Below are positions 46,815 to 55,190 of a stretch of DNA of 64,000 bases, piece by piece. Within the stretch, counting starts at the first letter, position 1, and each line of letters begins with the position of its first letter. The position numbers and the translations under genes were made by a program. The notes below the pieces were generated by a model. That model was not told the DNA's origin. It made no database searches and saw only the letters and a list, made by a program, of their open reading frames with translations. This DNA is from an uncultured Christensenella sp. (GTDB lineage Bacteria > Bacillota > Clostridia > Christensenellales > Borkfalkiaceae). The DNA lies in the NCBI GenBank assembly GCA_910579705.1, contig CAJTUI010000003.1, positions 1 through 64,000 on the forward strand, in the 5' to 3' direction.

Positions 46815-48608
46815 TTATTCGTTTGCGAACTGGGAATTGTAAAGCCCCGCATAGAAACCGTTCATAGCGATAAGCTGTTCGTGTTTGCCCTGCTCGACAA
46901 TGTTTCCGTCGCGCATAACGAGAATGAGGTCCGCGTTCTTTATGGTGGAAAGCCTGTGCGCGATTACGAAACTCGTTCTGCCCTCGGTCAGTCTGTCCAT
47001 AGCCGTCTGGATAACCTCCTCCGTTCGGGTGTCGACGTTGGAAGTCGCCTCGTCAAGAATTAGCAAAGGCGAGTTTTCCGCCATAGCGCGCGCAATCGTT
47101 ATCAGCTGTTTCTGACCGCCCGAAACGTTGCTTTCGTTTTCCATAAAGTAGTCCAGCCCGCCGGGGAGGGTATGCACGTAGTGCGCAATGCCCGCCTCCT
47201 TCATAATCTCTTCGAGCTTCTCGTCCGAAACGCCGGTTTTGGAAAACAGAATATTTTCGCGTATCGTTCCCTCAAACATCCAGGTGTCCTGCAACACCAT
47301 ACCGAAAATATCGTGCACTTCGGCGCGCGGCATATCCTTAATAGACACGCCGTCGATTGTGATGTCGCCGCCGTCCAGCTCGTAAAAGCGCATAAGAAGA
47401 TTGACAAGCGTGGTCTTGCCCGCGCCCGTAGGCCCGACAATCGCCACTTTCATACCCGCTTTGACGGACGCCGAAAAGTCGGGGATAATCACCTTGTCGG
47501 GCGAATACCCGAACCGCACGTTCTTGAACTCCACGTCGCCGCGTATCCTGTTTCCGCCGTCAAGCAGCTTATAGCTTTTGCCCGTTTCGTCCGAAAGCTC
47601 TTCCTGTTCGAGGAAATCGTACACGCGCGAAGACGCGGCAGGCGCCATCTGGATACTGTTCATAGACTGCGCAAGCTGCGACATAGGGCTCTGGAAAAGG
47701 TTGACGTAGACCAAAAACGCCGTTATAGTTCCAAACGAAACCGCGGGGTCGCCGCTGTTCATCAAAAGCCCGCCGACCACGCACACCGCGGCATAAGCGA
47801 AATACGAGATAAACGACATTGCGGGCTGCATAACCCCCGCTATCGACTGGGCTTTGAAAACGCCGCGTTTCATACGCGAGTTGCTCTTTTCGAAGTCGGC
47901 CGTCATTTTATCGCTTGCGTTAAAGGCGCGGATTACTATCTGGCCCGTATAGTTTTCTTCAACCTTGCCGTTCATTTCGCCAAGGCATTCCTGATTCTTC
48001 CTGAACTGCGGCATCGCTATCTTTGCGATTATCATAATAAGAATAAGCATAAGCGGAACGATAAGCAACACCGTAAGCGCCATTTTCCAGGACGTGACAA
48101 ACATTGCGACGAGCACGCCGACCAGCATACAAAGCGACGAAAGCATCATCGTGATTGCCTGATCCACCGACTGGCTTATAGTGTCCACGTCGTTAGTGAC
48201 TACCGACAGCGTGTCGCCGTACTGGTGTTTATCGAAGTAGCCGAGCGGCACCTTATTGATTTTACGCGAAATGCCGCTGCGGAGCCTGCGCGCGTATTTC
48301 TGGGTAACCGTAGTCATTATGAAGTATGCGAAATAGTTGCACAGCGCGTTGCTCGAATAAAACACAATCAGAACTATCGCAAAGTTCATAATCTTTTTCA
48401 TATCGATAGACTGAGTTGCGGCGTTGTCCATAATCTCGTCCGTAAGTTTCGAAAGCCACTGCGGCGCGTAAACCGACAGCACCGTGGAAACGGCTATAAA
48501 CAAGAACGAAAGCGCAATCTGGAAAGAATACGGCTTTAACGCTTTTATTAATTTTTTGATACTGCCCTTGCCGCCCGCGGAGCCGACTGCCATTTTTCCG
48601 TGCATCAT
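46815..48608 (-). CDS. ABC exporter half-transporter, canonical ATPase site
   Basis: 597 residues. Six membrane helices (about 25-310), then an NBD with Walker A GPTGAGKTT, signature VSGGQ, Walker B LLILDEATSNVD (catalytic Glu present), and H-loop IAHR. Paired with the preceding gene (ATGA overlap), it forms a heterodimer of the TM287/288, LmrCD or BmrCD type. Substrate unknown; drugs or peptides are common. Confidence 0.92.
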   Translation of the reverse strand: MMHGKMAVGSAGGKGSIKKLIKALKPYSFQIALSFLFIAVSTVLSVYAPQWLSKLTDEIMDNAATQSIDMKKIMNFAIVLIVFYSSNALCNYFAYFIMTTVTQKYARRLRSGISRKINKVPLGYFDKHQYGDTLSVVTNDVDTISQSVDQAITMMLSSLCMLVGVLVAMFVTSWKMALTVLLIVPLMLILIMIIAKIAMPQFRKNQECLGEMNGKVEENYTGQIVIRAFNASDKMTADFEKSNSRMKRGVFKAQSIAGVMQPAMSFISYFAYAAVCVVGGLLMNSGDPAVSFGTITAFLVYVNLFQSPMSQLAQSMNSIQMAPAASSRVYDFLEQEELSDETGKSYKLLDGGNRIRGDVEFKNVRFGYSPDKVIIPDFSASVKAGMKVAIVGPTGAGKTTLVNLLMRFYELDGGDITIDGVSIKDMPRAEVHDIFGMVLQDTWMFEGTIRENILFSKTGVSDEKLEEIMKEAGIAHYVHTLPGGLDYFMENESNVSGGQKQLITIARAMAENSPLLILDEATSNVDTRTEEVIQTAMDRLTEGRTSFVIAHRLSTIKNADLILVMRDGNIVEQGKHEQLIAMNGFYAGLYNSQFANE

Positions 48609-50476
48609 AAGCCGAGTTCCTCCTTTGAAAGCTGTGACAGCGCGATGTCGCGGTATACGGGACAGGTTTCCAGAAGTTCGCGGTGAGTGCCCGCGCCGAC
48701 GGCTTTACCCTTGTCTAGCACTATTATTTTATCCGCGTCCATAATCGTCCCTATCCTCTGCGCGACAATGAGCTTTGTCGCCCCCGCCGCCGCGGTTTTG
48801 AGGTTTTCGCGCACCTTTTTGTCCGTCTTGTAGTCGAGCGCCGAGAACGAATCGTCGAATATGAAAATCTGCGGGTCAACCGCCACGGCGCGCGCTATCG
48901 AAAGGCGCTGTTTCTGTCCGCCCGATACGTTTTTACCGCCCTGAGAAATTTCCGAGTCGTAGCCCTTTTCCATATTGCGGATAAATTCGTCCGCCTCCGC
49001 AATTTCCGCCGCCCTTACTATATTCTCTTCGGAAATGCCGTCTTTGCCGAACGAGATATTGCTTCTGACCGTGCCCGAAAACAGCACGCCCTTTTGCGGA
49101 ACGTAGCCTATGATCGAGCGTAAAGTGCTCTGTTTAAGCTCTCTGACGTCCACCCCGCCGACGAGCACCTGCCCCTCGGTTACGTCGAAGAACCGCGGAA
49201 CGAGATTGATAAGCGTGGATTTACCGCTGCCCGTCGAGCCGATAAACGCGACGGTTTCGCCCTTTTCCGCCCTGAAACTTACGTCGTGTATAACGCGTTC
49301 GTCGGAGTCGGGATAGCCGAATGACACGTTCCTGAACTCCACCGTCCCCTCTTCTTTAAGCGGCGTTTCCGTTTCTGGGTCTTTAACGCTGAGCGGCGTG
49401 TCCAGAACCTCGTTTATGCGCCTTGCCGAAACCTGCGCCCTCGGCAGGAGCACAAACATCATCATAAGCATCATAAACGCCATTATTATCTGGGAGGCGA
49501 GCTGCATAAACGCCGTAACAGTGGCGTAGTCTGTATCGCCCGCGTTAATAAGGTTTGCGCCCAGCCAGTATATGGCCAGCGCGACGCCGTTCATAATCAG
49601 CATCATAACGGGCGACATCATAGACATCATCCGCCCCGTAAACAGCTGTGCTTTTGTTATGACTTCGTTAGACTGCTCGAACTTTTCCATCTGATACTGC
49701 TCCGCGTTATAGGCGCGGATTACGCGGATACCAGTCAGGTTTTCGCGGGATACGCCGTTCAGCCTATCCATAAGTTTTTGCATTATCTTGAATTTGGGCA
49801 GGACAAACACCATCAGTAACGACAAAAACAGTACGAGAACGATTACCGCGCCCACGGTGGCAAGCGTGAGCTGAGTGCTCGTAGCCTGTATTTTGATTAT
49901 CGCCCAGACCGCGGTTATAGGCGCCGCGAACGCCATACGCAGCATAAGAATGTTAGCCATCTGCACCTGCTGGACGTCGTTTGTGGTTCTTGTGATAAGC
50001 GACGGCGTGGAGAACCTGTCGCGCTCGGCGACGGAGAAACCGTCCACTTTGGTATAGACAGAAGTTCTGAGGCGCGCGGAAAGGCCGGCCGCAACGTACG
50101 CCGCAATCACGCCGACCAAAGTCTGCGCGGCGGCGCAACCCGCCGCGACGAGCAGCATCAGCCCGCCGCTGTATAAGATGTCGGCGGGAACTGCGTTTGC
50201 AAGCGCCAGAAGAAATTCAGACTGCTCTCCCGTCGTTCCGTTGGCTATTATATAGCTTGCGATGTATTCCCAGCCGTGTTGGGCGACCATAGCCGACAGC
50301 TCGGGGCTCAGAAGGTCGGGATTGTTGTGATAATTGAGATAGGTTATCGCGGTTATTATGTCCCTGATGTAGTCCACAAGGAGCATAGTGCAATATACCT
50401 GCAAGACCGTAAGGCCTGCAAGCACGGCAAGTAGCACCCAGTCAACGGGACGCAATTTCTTGTATAACTTAAACAT
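48605..50476 (-). CDS. ABC exporter half-transporter, degenerate ATPase site
   Basis: 623 residues. Long extracytoplasmic loop between helices 1 and 2 (about 35-90). In the NBD, Walker A is GSTGSGKST and the signature VSGGQKQR. Walker B reads FIFDDSFSALD, with Asp where the catalytic Glu should be, and the switch loop reads IVAQR with Gln instead of His. These are the marks of the degenerate half of a heterodimeric exporter. CGGAG is 5 nt before the ATG. Confidence 0.92.
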   Translation of the reverse strand: MFKLYKKLRPVDWVLLAVLAGLTVLQVYCTMLLVDYIRDIITAITYLNYHNNPDLLSPELSAMVAQHGWEYIASYIIANGTTGEQSEFLLALANAVPADILYSGGLMLLVAAGCAAAQTLVGVIAAYVAAGLSARLRTSVYTKVDGFSVAERDRFSTPSLITRTTNDVQQVQMANILMLRMAFAAPITAVWAIIKIQATSTQLTLATVGAVIVLVLFLSLLMVFVLPKFKIMQKLMDRLNGVSRENLTGIRVIRAYNAEQYQMEKFEQSNEVITKAQLFTGRMMSMMSPVMMLIMNGVALAIYWLGANLINAGDTDYATVTAFMQLASQIIMAFMMLMMMFVLLPRAQVSARRINEVLDTPLSVKDPETETPLKEEGTVEFRNVSFGYPDSDERVIHDVSFRAEKGETVAFIGSTGSGKSTLINLVPRFFDVTEGQVLVGGVDVRELKQSTLRSIIGYVPQKGVLFSGTVRSNISFGKDGISEENIVRAAEIAEADEFIRNMEKGYDSEISQGGKNVSGGQKQRLSIARAVAVDPQIFIFDDSFSALDYKTDKKVRENLKTAAAGATKLIVAQRIGTIMDADKIIVLDKGKAVGAGTHRELLETCPVYRDIALSQLSKEELGL

Positions 50477-50645
50477 AAAACTCCGATCAAGAAAATTTAT
50501 TTACTTTTTCATACTATCATATTTTATATATGCCTGTAAAATTATAATGTGTCGGATTTGAAAAATACACACAACTTTCATTTTTAGAAAAATTTAAGTA
50601 TAAATAACGAAAAACTTCCCAAAATACTTTTGACGGAGGAAAGAT

Positions 50646-51242
50646 ATGCAATTTGACGAAACCAAGACTTATACAAATCTTGCAAGAAGCTTTGCCGGCG
50701 AAAGTCAGGCGGGAATGAGATACCAGCTTATTGCGCGCGCCGCAAGCAAGCAGGGATACGTCACCCTTGCCGAAACGGTTAAAGTGCTTGCCAAAAACGA
50801 AACGGTGCACGCGAGAAGATTTTTCGAAGAACTCAATAAACGGGGATGTAAACTCGACAATATCGATTTGAACGCGGGTTATCCTTTTCACGGCGGCGAA
50901 CTAGGCGAAACGCTGAAATTTGCCGCGGACGACGAGCATCAGGAACACGCCGTTATATATCCTTCTTTTGCTAAGGACGCCGAGGAGGAAGGCTTTAAGG
51001 ATATTGCCGCTTTATTTAAGCTTGTTGCGCAGGTTGAAGTAAGGCACGAGGCTATTTTCAAATACCTTCACGAAGCGTTTACGAAGGGTGTGCTTTTCAG
51101 CAACGAAACGCCTATTCTGTATATTTGCAGCGAGTGCGGTTATATGCACACGTCTACCAAGGCGTGGGACGTTTGTCCTTTGTGTAAGACAGATCAGGGT
51201 CACGTTGAATTGCATATCCCGTTTCAAAAGGAGAAAATATGA
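50646..51242 (+). CDS. rubrerythrin
   Basis: 198 residues. Four-helix ferritin-like domain with the Glu/His di-iron ligands (SFAGESQAGMRYQLIA, AKNETVHARRFFEEL, DEHQEHAVIYPSFAKDAEEE, VEVRHEAIFKYL). A rubredoxin-like C-terminus (YICSECGYMH...CPLCKT, two CxxC) is about 35 residues. It would reduce H2O2 in an anaerobe. GGAGG is 5-6 nt before the ATG. Confidence 0.95.
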   Translation: MQFDETKTYTNLARSFAGESQAGMRYQLIARAASKQGYVTLAETVKVLAKNETVHARRFFEELNKRGCKLDNIDLNAGYPFHGGELGETLKFAADDEHQEHAVIYPSFAKDAEEEGFKDIAALFKLVAQVEVRHEAIFKYLHEAFTKGVLFSNETPILYICSECGYMHTSTKAWDVCPLCKTDQGHVELHIPFQKEKI

Positions 51243-51352
51243 AAAAGACTAACGAAAACAAGCAGACCAAGGATTGCGGCAGCAAGAACTGCGGCAGCAA
51301 CAAGACCAGCGGGACGAAGAACTGTGGCAAAAACTCGAAGAACTGTAAATAA
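51239..51352 (+). CDS. 37-residue Cys/Asn/Lys-rich small protein
   Basis: The start overlaps the rubrerythrin stop (ATGA), with AAAAGGAG 6 nt upstream. It has four Cys spaced in CGS-x2-CGS-x8-CG-x5-C pattern, low-complexity Lys/Asn/Ser context, and no membrane segment. Possibly a metal-binding peptide. It may be the N-terminal half of one protein whose C-terminal half lies in the +1 frame (next entry). Confidence 0.65.
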   Translation: MKKTNENKQTKDCGSKNCGSNKTSGTKNCGKNSKNCK

Positions 51353-51440
51353 GTTTAAGGACAGCTACGACCCCAACGGAAGTTACACGGGAACGCCCAT
51401 AGACGGCGGAAAGCCGATTCAGGACGTCGACGATTTGTAA
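51324..51440 (+). CDS. small protein, DSYDPNGSYTG-type, overlapping +1 frame
   Basis: From GTG 51324 the frame encodes 38 residues ending with KDSYDPNGSYTG and KPIQDVDDL, an acidic tail type I recall from many uncharacterised clostridial small proteins (from memory, not a search). It overlaps the Cys-rich peptide by 29 nt in the +1 frame. The GTG has no good ribosome site. Deleting one base near 51350 (AAATAAG) would fuse both frames into one protein of about 65 residues, so a sequencing indel, a real frameshift mutation or programmed frameshifting are all possible. Confidence 0.5.
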   Translation: MAKTRRTVNKFKDSYDPNGSYTGTPIDGGKPIQDVDDL

Positions 51441-51449
51441 TTTACGGAA

Positions 51450-51482
51450 AAATAACCACCCGATTTTCGGGTGGTTATTTAC
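51450..51482. terminator. bidirectional terminator
   Basis: AAATAACCACCCGA (51450-51463) and TCGGGTGGTTATTT (51467-51480) between the small-protein genes and the convergent recO. Confidence 0.88.
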
Positions 51483-51486
51483 TTTT

Positions 51487-52206
51487 TTATAACAGACGTA
51501 TGTATTCCGACAGGCTTTTGAACGATACGTTGAGTTTGTAAGAGACGTATTCCCTGATAAGGCGCAGGGCGCGCTTTTCCCCGTCTTCGGTTATAAAATC
51601 CTCCGAGTAGGATTTACCGCCGTACTTTCTCATTACGTTGTATGTCACCCTGCTTGCGCCCGCCCCGTTTCCGCAACCGCCGCAGGTGAACGAGCCCGCG
51701 TCGAAATCGAACCTTAGAGCCGCCTCGTTAAAAAGCGGCGCGCCGCACACCGCGCACGCCTCCGCGTTCACGGGATAGCCCGAAATTTTGAGAACTTCCA
51801 GCATATAACGGATAAGCGCCCCGCGCTCGTCCCCGGCGCACATCTCCGACAGCGCTTTTACGCACGCATAAAAAATTTCGCGGCACTCGTCGCCCTCGTA
51901 AGTAAGCGCGTTCGCCGCCTCCGCCGCCGCGCTTGCCGCGTAGAATTTGTTTATGTCCGTGCGCAAATCGTAAAAGCTTTCGCACTCCGCCGCGTTTGTA
52001 ACGGTATATCTGTCGCCGCGTTGCGACAGCGAATACTCCGCAAAACAAAAAGGCTGAGCCGCGAATTTTAGTTTCGCCGCCGCCTTTTTAACGCCCTTTA
52101 TACCCGCGGAAATTTTACCGCGTTCCGCCGTAAGCAGAGTAAGTATTTTATCGTTTTCGTTGTAGTCCGCCGCCCTTAGCATAAGGGCGTTCACTATCAG
52201 TTCCAT
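51487..52206 (-). CDS. recO: DNA repair protein RecO
   Basis: 239 residues. OB-fold N-terminus (ALMLRAADYNENDKILTLLT, GKISAGIKGVKK), helical middle, and the zinc-binding C-terminus CAVCGAP...CGGCG. It loads RecA with RecR. It is the last gene of the yqfC-recO cluster, 6 nt after yqzL, without a visible ribosome site. Confidence 0.94.
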   Translation of the reverse strand: MELIVNALMLRAADYNENDKILTLLTAERGKISAGIKGVKKAAAKLKFAAQPFCFAEYSLSQRGDRYTVTNAAECESFYDLRTDINKFYAASAAAEAANALTYEGDECREIFYACVKALSEMCAGDERGALIRYMLEVLKISGYPVNAEACAVCGAPLFNEAALRFDFDAGSFTCGGCGNGAGASRVTYNVMRKYGGKSYSEDFITEDGEKRALRLIREYVSYKLNVSFKSLSEYIRLL

Positions 52207-52212
52207 AAAGGT

Positions 52213-52317
52213 TTATTCTTTGCCGTCAAGCCGTTTGTATAACATATAGTAGCTTACGTTGCCCGTCTTTTCAAACATTTTCCAGGCAAGCTCAGCCGCG
52301 TCTTTGTCCTTTTTCAT
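52213..52317 (-). CDS. yqzL: YqzL-like small protein
   Basis: 34 residues: MKKDKDAAELAWKMFEKT then GNVSYYMLYKRLDGKE. This pattern (W..F..TGNi..Y.lyk.l) and its position between era and recO fit Bacillus YqzL. AAGGAG is 7 nt before ATG 52317. Function unknown. Confidence 0.85.
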   Translation of the reverse strand: MKKDKDAAELAWKMFEKTGNVSYYMLYKRLDGKE

Positions 52318-52359
52318 AACCGCGCTCCTTTTATCTTAGCTTGCGCAGTTTTTTAAAAA

Positions 52360-53241
52360 TTAATCTTCGTAACCGAATTCGCGCATCAGCGCGGGGCGGT
52401 TGCGCCAGTCCTCTTTCACCTTTACGTACGTGGTTAAAAACACCTTTGCGCCGAGGAATTTTTCCATATCCTTGCGCGCGAACGACGAAACTTCCTTAAT
52501 CGCCGCGCCCTGCTTGCCTATGAGTATGCTTTTATGGTTGGGCTTTTCGCATATTATATCGAGGTTGACTTCGTAAACGCCGTTGGGCTGTTTCTTAAAC
52601 ACGTTAATGGAAACCGCAACGCCGTGCGGGATTTCCTGACTGAATTTGAGAAGAATTTTTTCGCGCATTATCTCCGACACCATAAACCTTTCGCTCTTGT
52701 CGGAAACAATGTCCTCCTCTATCGCCCTGCCCTCCTGCGGCATATGCTCCGCGAGAAACTCTTCAAGCTTTGTTATGTTTGTGCGCTTTCTCGCCGAAAC
52801 GGGAAACACGTCGCAGTCGATACCGTTGTCGTAAAGTTTTTTTATGTCCGCGGGGATATTCTCCTTGGGCATAATGTCTATCTTTGTATACGCGACCGCC
52901 ATAGGCGTTCCGCAGGCGAGATACTTTTTCATAAGCGCAATATCGCTTTCCGAAACGCCGGCATGGCCGTCATGAACGTATAAAATGAAATCCACGTCCT
53001 TAGCCGCGGTTTCGGCAGTTTTCATCATCATATCCGAAAGACGGGTCGACGACTTGTAAATACCCGGCGTATCGACAAACACAAGCTGGTATTCGGGCTT
53101 TGTCAGAACGCCCATAATCGCCTCACGCGTGGTCTGCGGCTTGGGCGAAACTATCGCCACCTTTTCGCCGACAAGCACGTTTACAAGCGTGCTCTTGCCC
53201 GCGTTGGCTTTTCCTATTACTCCGATAAATCCGCTTTTCAT
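52360..53241 (-). CDS. era: GTPase Era
   Basis: 293 residues. G1 GKANAGKST, G3 DTPGIY, G4 YTKID, and a KH domain with GKQGAAIKEVSSFARKDME. It assists 30S ribosomal subunit maturation. Its ATG overlaps the ybeY stop by one base (TAATG). Confidence 0.95.
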   Translation of the reverse strand: MKSGFIGVIGKANAGKSTLVNVLVGEKVAIVSPKPQTTREAIMGVLTKPEYQLVFVDTPGIYKSSTRLSDMMMKTAETAAKDVDFILYVHDGHAGVSESDIALMKKYLACGTPMAVAYTKIDIMPKENIPADIKKLYDNGIDCDVFPVSARKRTNITKLEEFLAEHMPQEGRAIEEDIVSDKSERFMVSEIMREKILLKFSQEIPHGVAVSINVFKKQPNGVYEVNLDIICEKPNHKSILIGKQGAAIKEVSSFARKDMEKFLGAKVFLTTYVKVKEDWRNRPALMREFGYED

Positions 53242-53702
53242 TACCGCACCATACCCAGTTTCGAAAGAACCTTTTCTTCCTTTTCGCGCATAACCGACTT
53301 GTCCTCCTCCGTCATATGGTCGTAACCCAGAAGGTGACAGATACCGTGCGCCGCAAGATAGTTCAGCTCTCTTTCAGTGCCGTGCCCGTATTCCACGGCC
53401 TGCTCCTCCGCGCGTTTCACGCAGATTGCAATACTGCCGATAAACAAATTCCCGTCCTCGTCCAAATCGGCAGGGAACTCCTCTTTTATAAGTTTTTTAC
53501 CGAATATCCCGTCCAGCGACGGAAAGCTTAAAACGTCCGTCACGCTGTCGGTTTTGCGCAGTTCGCGGTTAAGGCGGCGTATCTCTGCCTCGTCCACGGT
53601 AACAATTTCCGCAGACAGGTCGCAGTCGCTTTCGAACTCGCCGCAAAATGCGGCGGCAAGCGGCGCAAAGTCCGTTTCGCCGTATATAATAAGTTTACCC
53701 AT
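53241..53702 (-). CDS. ybeY: endoribonuclease YbeY
   Basis: 153 residues. The zinc motif HGICHLLGYDH (HxxxHxxxxxH) and LRKTDSVTDVLSFP are present. It is needed for 16S rRNA 3'-end maturation and quality control. Neighbour order pgpH-ybeY-era is conserved. Confidence 0.95.
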   Translation of the reverse strand: MGKLIIYGETDFAPLAAAFCGEFESDCDLSAEIVTVDEAEIRRLNRELRKTDSVTDVLSFPSLDGIFGKKLIKEEFPADLDEDGNLFIGSIAICVKRAEEQAVEYGHGTERELNYLAAHGICHLLGYDHMTEEDKSVMREKEEKVLSKLGMVR

Positions 53703-53705
53703 ATA

Positions 53706-55190
53706 TTATTTTTTCTTCGACACCGTGAGTTTGGGATACGCCACTCGCGAGTGGTAAACGCCCGTAAGCTGACTTACAATCGTACTCTTGACAATAGTAA
53801 GTTCGCGCATAGTTATGTTGCAGTTATCGAACTGACCCATATCGAGCCGCTCTTCTATAAGGCTCCTGACAAACGCCTCCACCTTTTCGGGCGAGCGGTC
53901 GGGAAGGGTTCTCGTCGCCGCCTCGGACGAGTCGGCTATCATTATAAGCGCGGCGATTTTGGATTCGGGTATAGGCCCCGAATACGAATAGTTGTCTATG
54001 TTAAGCTCGCCGTCGCTCATTTTAAGCGCCTTGTAATAGAAATATTTGATTGGCATTGTGCCGTGGTGCTGAATTGCCACGTCCGCGAATATTTCGGGCA
54101 GGCGGCTCTTCTTTATCAGCATTGCGCCGTTTCTTGTATGCGAGCGGATAATATCCACCGAAAGTTCGGGAGTGATGTCGTCGTGGAAGTTGTACTCCGT
54201 CTGGTTCTCCGCAAACATTTCGGGGCCTTTTAGCTTGCCCACGTCGTGATAGAACGCCGCCGCGCGCGCCAGTTCCGCGTCCTCTCCGATAGCCTTTGCG
54301 CAGGCCTCCACTATCTGGGAAACGACGACCGAGTGGCTGTAAGTGCCGGGCGCGTTTTCTTTGAGTTTTTTGATGAGTTTGGCGCTGTCGCTCGTGAGTT
54401 CCCTTAAACGGAAAACGGTCATTTCAGCAAACAGCATTTCAAACAGCGGAAGGATAAACATATACAGCATAACCGACATTATGCAGCTGAGCGCGCCGAA
54501 TATAAGCAGGTCGAATATCTCGACGGCGGTTATCGCGCCTATCCTTACGGGGAGCATTATTACGCAGTTTATCGCCTCTACCGGAATGAGCAGTATGAAC
54601 GCGAGCATTACGCTCTGTATTCTCGTTTTTACCGAGTTGAAGACGAAGACCGCGACTATTCCCGCGCAGAAACTGCAAAGAAGGCAGGCGTAGTTTGCGT
54701 ACTGCACTTCGCCGAGATAGGACAGATTGTCCGCATAAGTCAGCTCCGAAAACCTGTCTAAAATAAGTATCATAAGCGCGAAGACTGAGTTAATGAAAAT
54801 AGCGTCCCTGCGCCTGAAAAGGGTTGCGCACATTAAAGGAAGGAACGCAACGGGCCGCGACATAAAGTCCACGTATTTACTCATAACGAACGAGAGTATG
54901 AACGAGATGTACATTATGAGAAATAGTTCCGATAGCTTTGAAAAGTGCGAAAGCACGTATTTGTTTTCGAAGAAGAAGTAACAGTAAAGCATTGCGGAGA
55001 GCACGGCGAAAGACACAGCTATCGTCAGAAGCGATTGCTGGTTGTCAACGAAGTACTTCCCGAAACCCGCGCCGCCCTCGTTTATGAGTATCATAATCAT
55101 TATGATTAAATACAAACCGATAGTGCCGAAAATAAACGAAGTAAGGCTTTTGGCTATTTGCTTGTTACTCAGTTTTGATACCGTCTGCAA
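53706..55190 (-). CDS. HD-domain phosphohydrolase PgpH/YqfF, short form
   Basis: 494 residues against about 710 for B. subtilis PgpH. It keeps a first helix (about 18-38), six further helices (about 50-260) and a cytoplasmic HD domain (APGTYSHSVVV, AAFYHDVGKL, HDDITPELSVDIIRSHT, AIQHHGT). The long extracytoplasmic 7TMR-HDED domain that normally follows helix 1 is missing (only about 15 residues). PgpH hydrolyses c-di-AMP to pApA. The start is TTG 55190 with AGGAGG 7 nt upstream, overlapping phoH by 26 nt. Confidence 0.88.
   Translation of the reverse strand: MQTVSKLSNKQIAKSLTSFIFGTIGLYLIIMIMILINEGGAGFGKYFVDNQQSLLTIAVSFAVLSAMLYCYFFFENKYVLSHFSKLSELFLIMYISFILSFVMSKYVDFMSRPVAFLPLMCATLFRRRDAIFINSVFALMILILDRFSELTYADNLSYLGEVQYANYACLLCSFCAGIVAVFVFNSVKTRIQSVMLAFILLIPVEAINCVIMLPVRIGAITAVEIFDLLIFGALSCIMSVMLYMFILPLFEMLFAEMTVFRLRELTSDSAKLIKKLKENAPGTYSHSVVVSQIVEACAKAIGEDAELARAAAFYHDVGKLKGPEMFAENQTEYNFHDDITPELSVDIIRSHTRNGAMLIKKSRLPEIFADVAIQHHGTMPIKYFYYKALKMSDGELNIDNYSYSGPIPESKIAALIMIADSSEAATRTLPDRSPEKVEAFVRSLIEERLDMGQFDNCNITMRELTIVKSTIVSQLTGVYHSRVAYPKLTVSKKK

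Noticed and set aside
47172..48539. 455-codon plus-strand frame opposite the ABC exporter gene
   Set aside because: It is the complement of a clear ABC half-transporter. The His/Arg-rich product and missing ribosome site mark it as a shadow.
50556..50600. PerR-type box upstream of rubrerythrin
   Set aside because: Only one half-site-like TTATAAT is present nearby, without the inverted partner at the correct distance.
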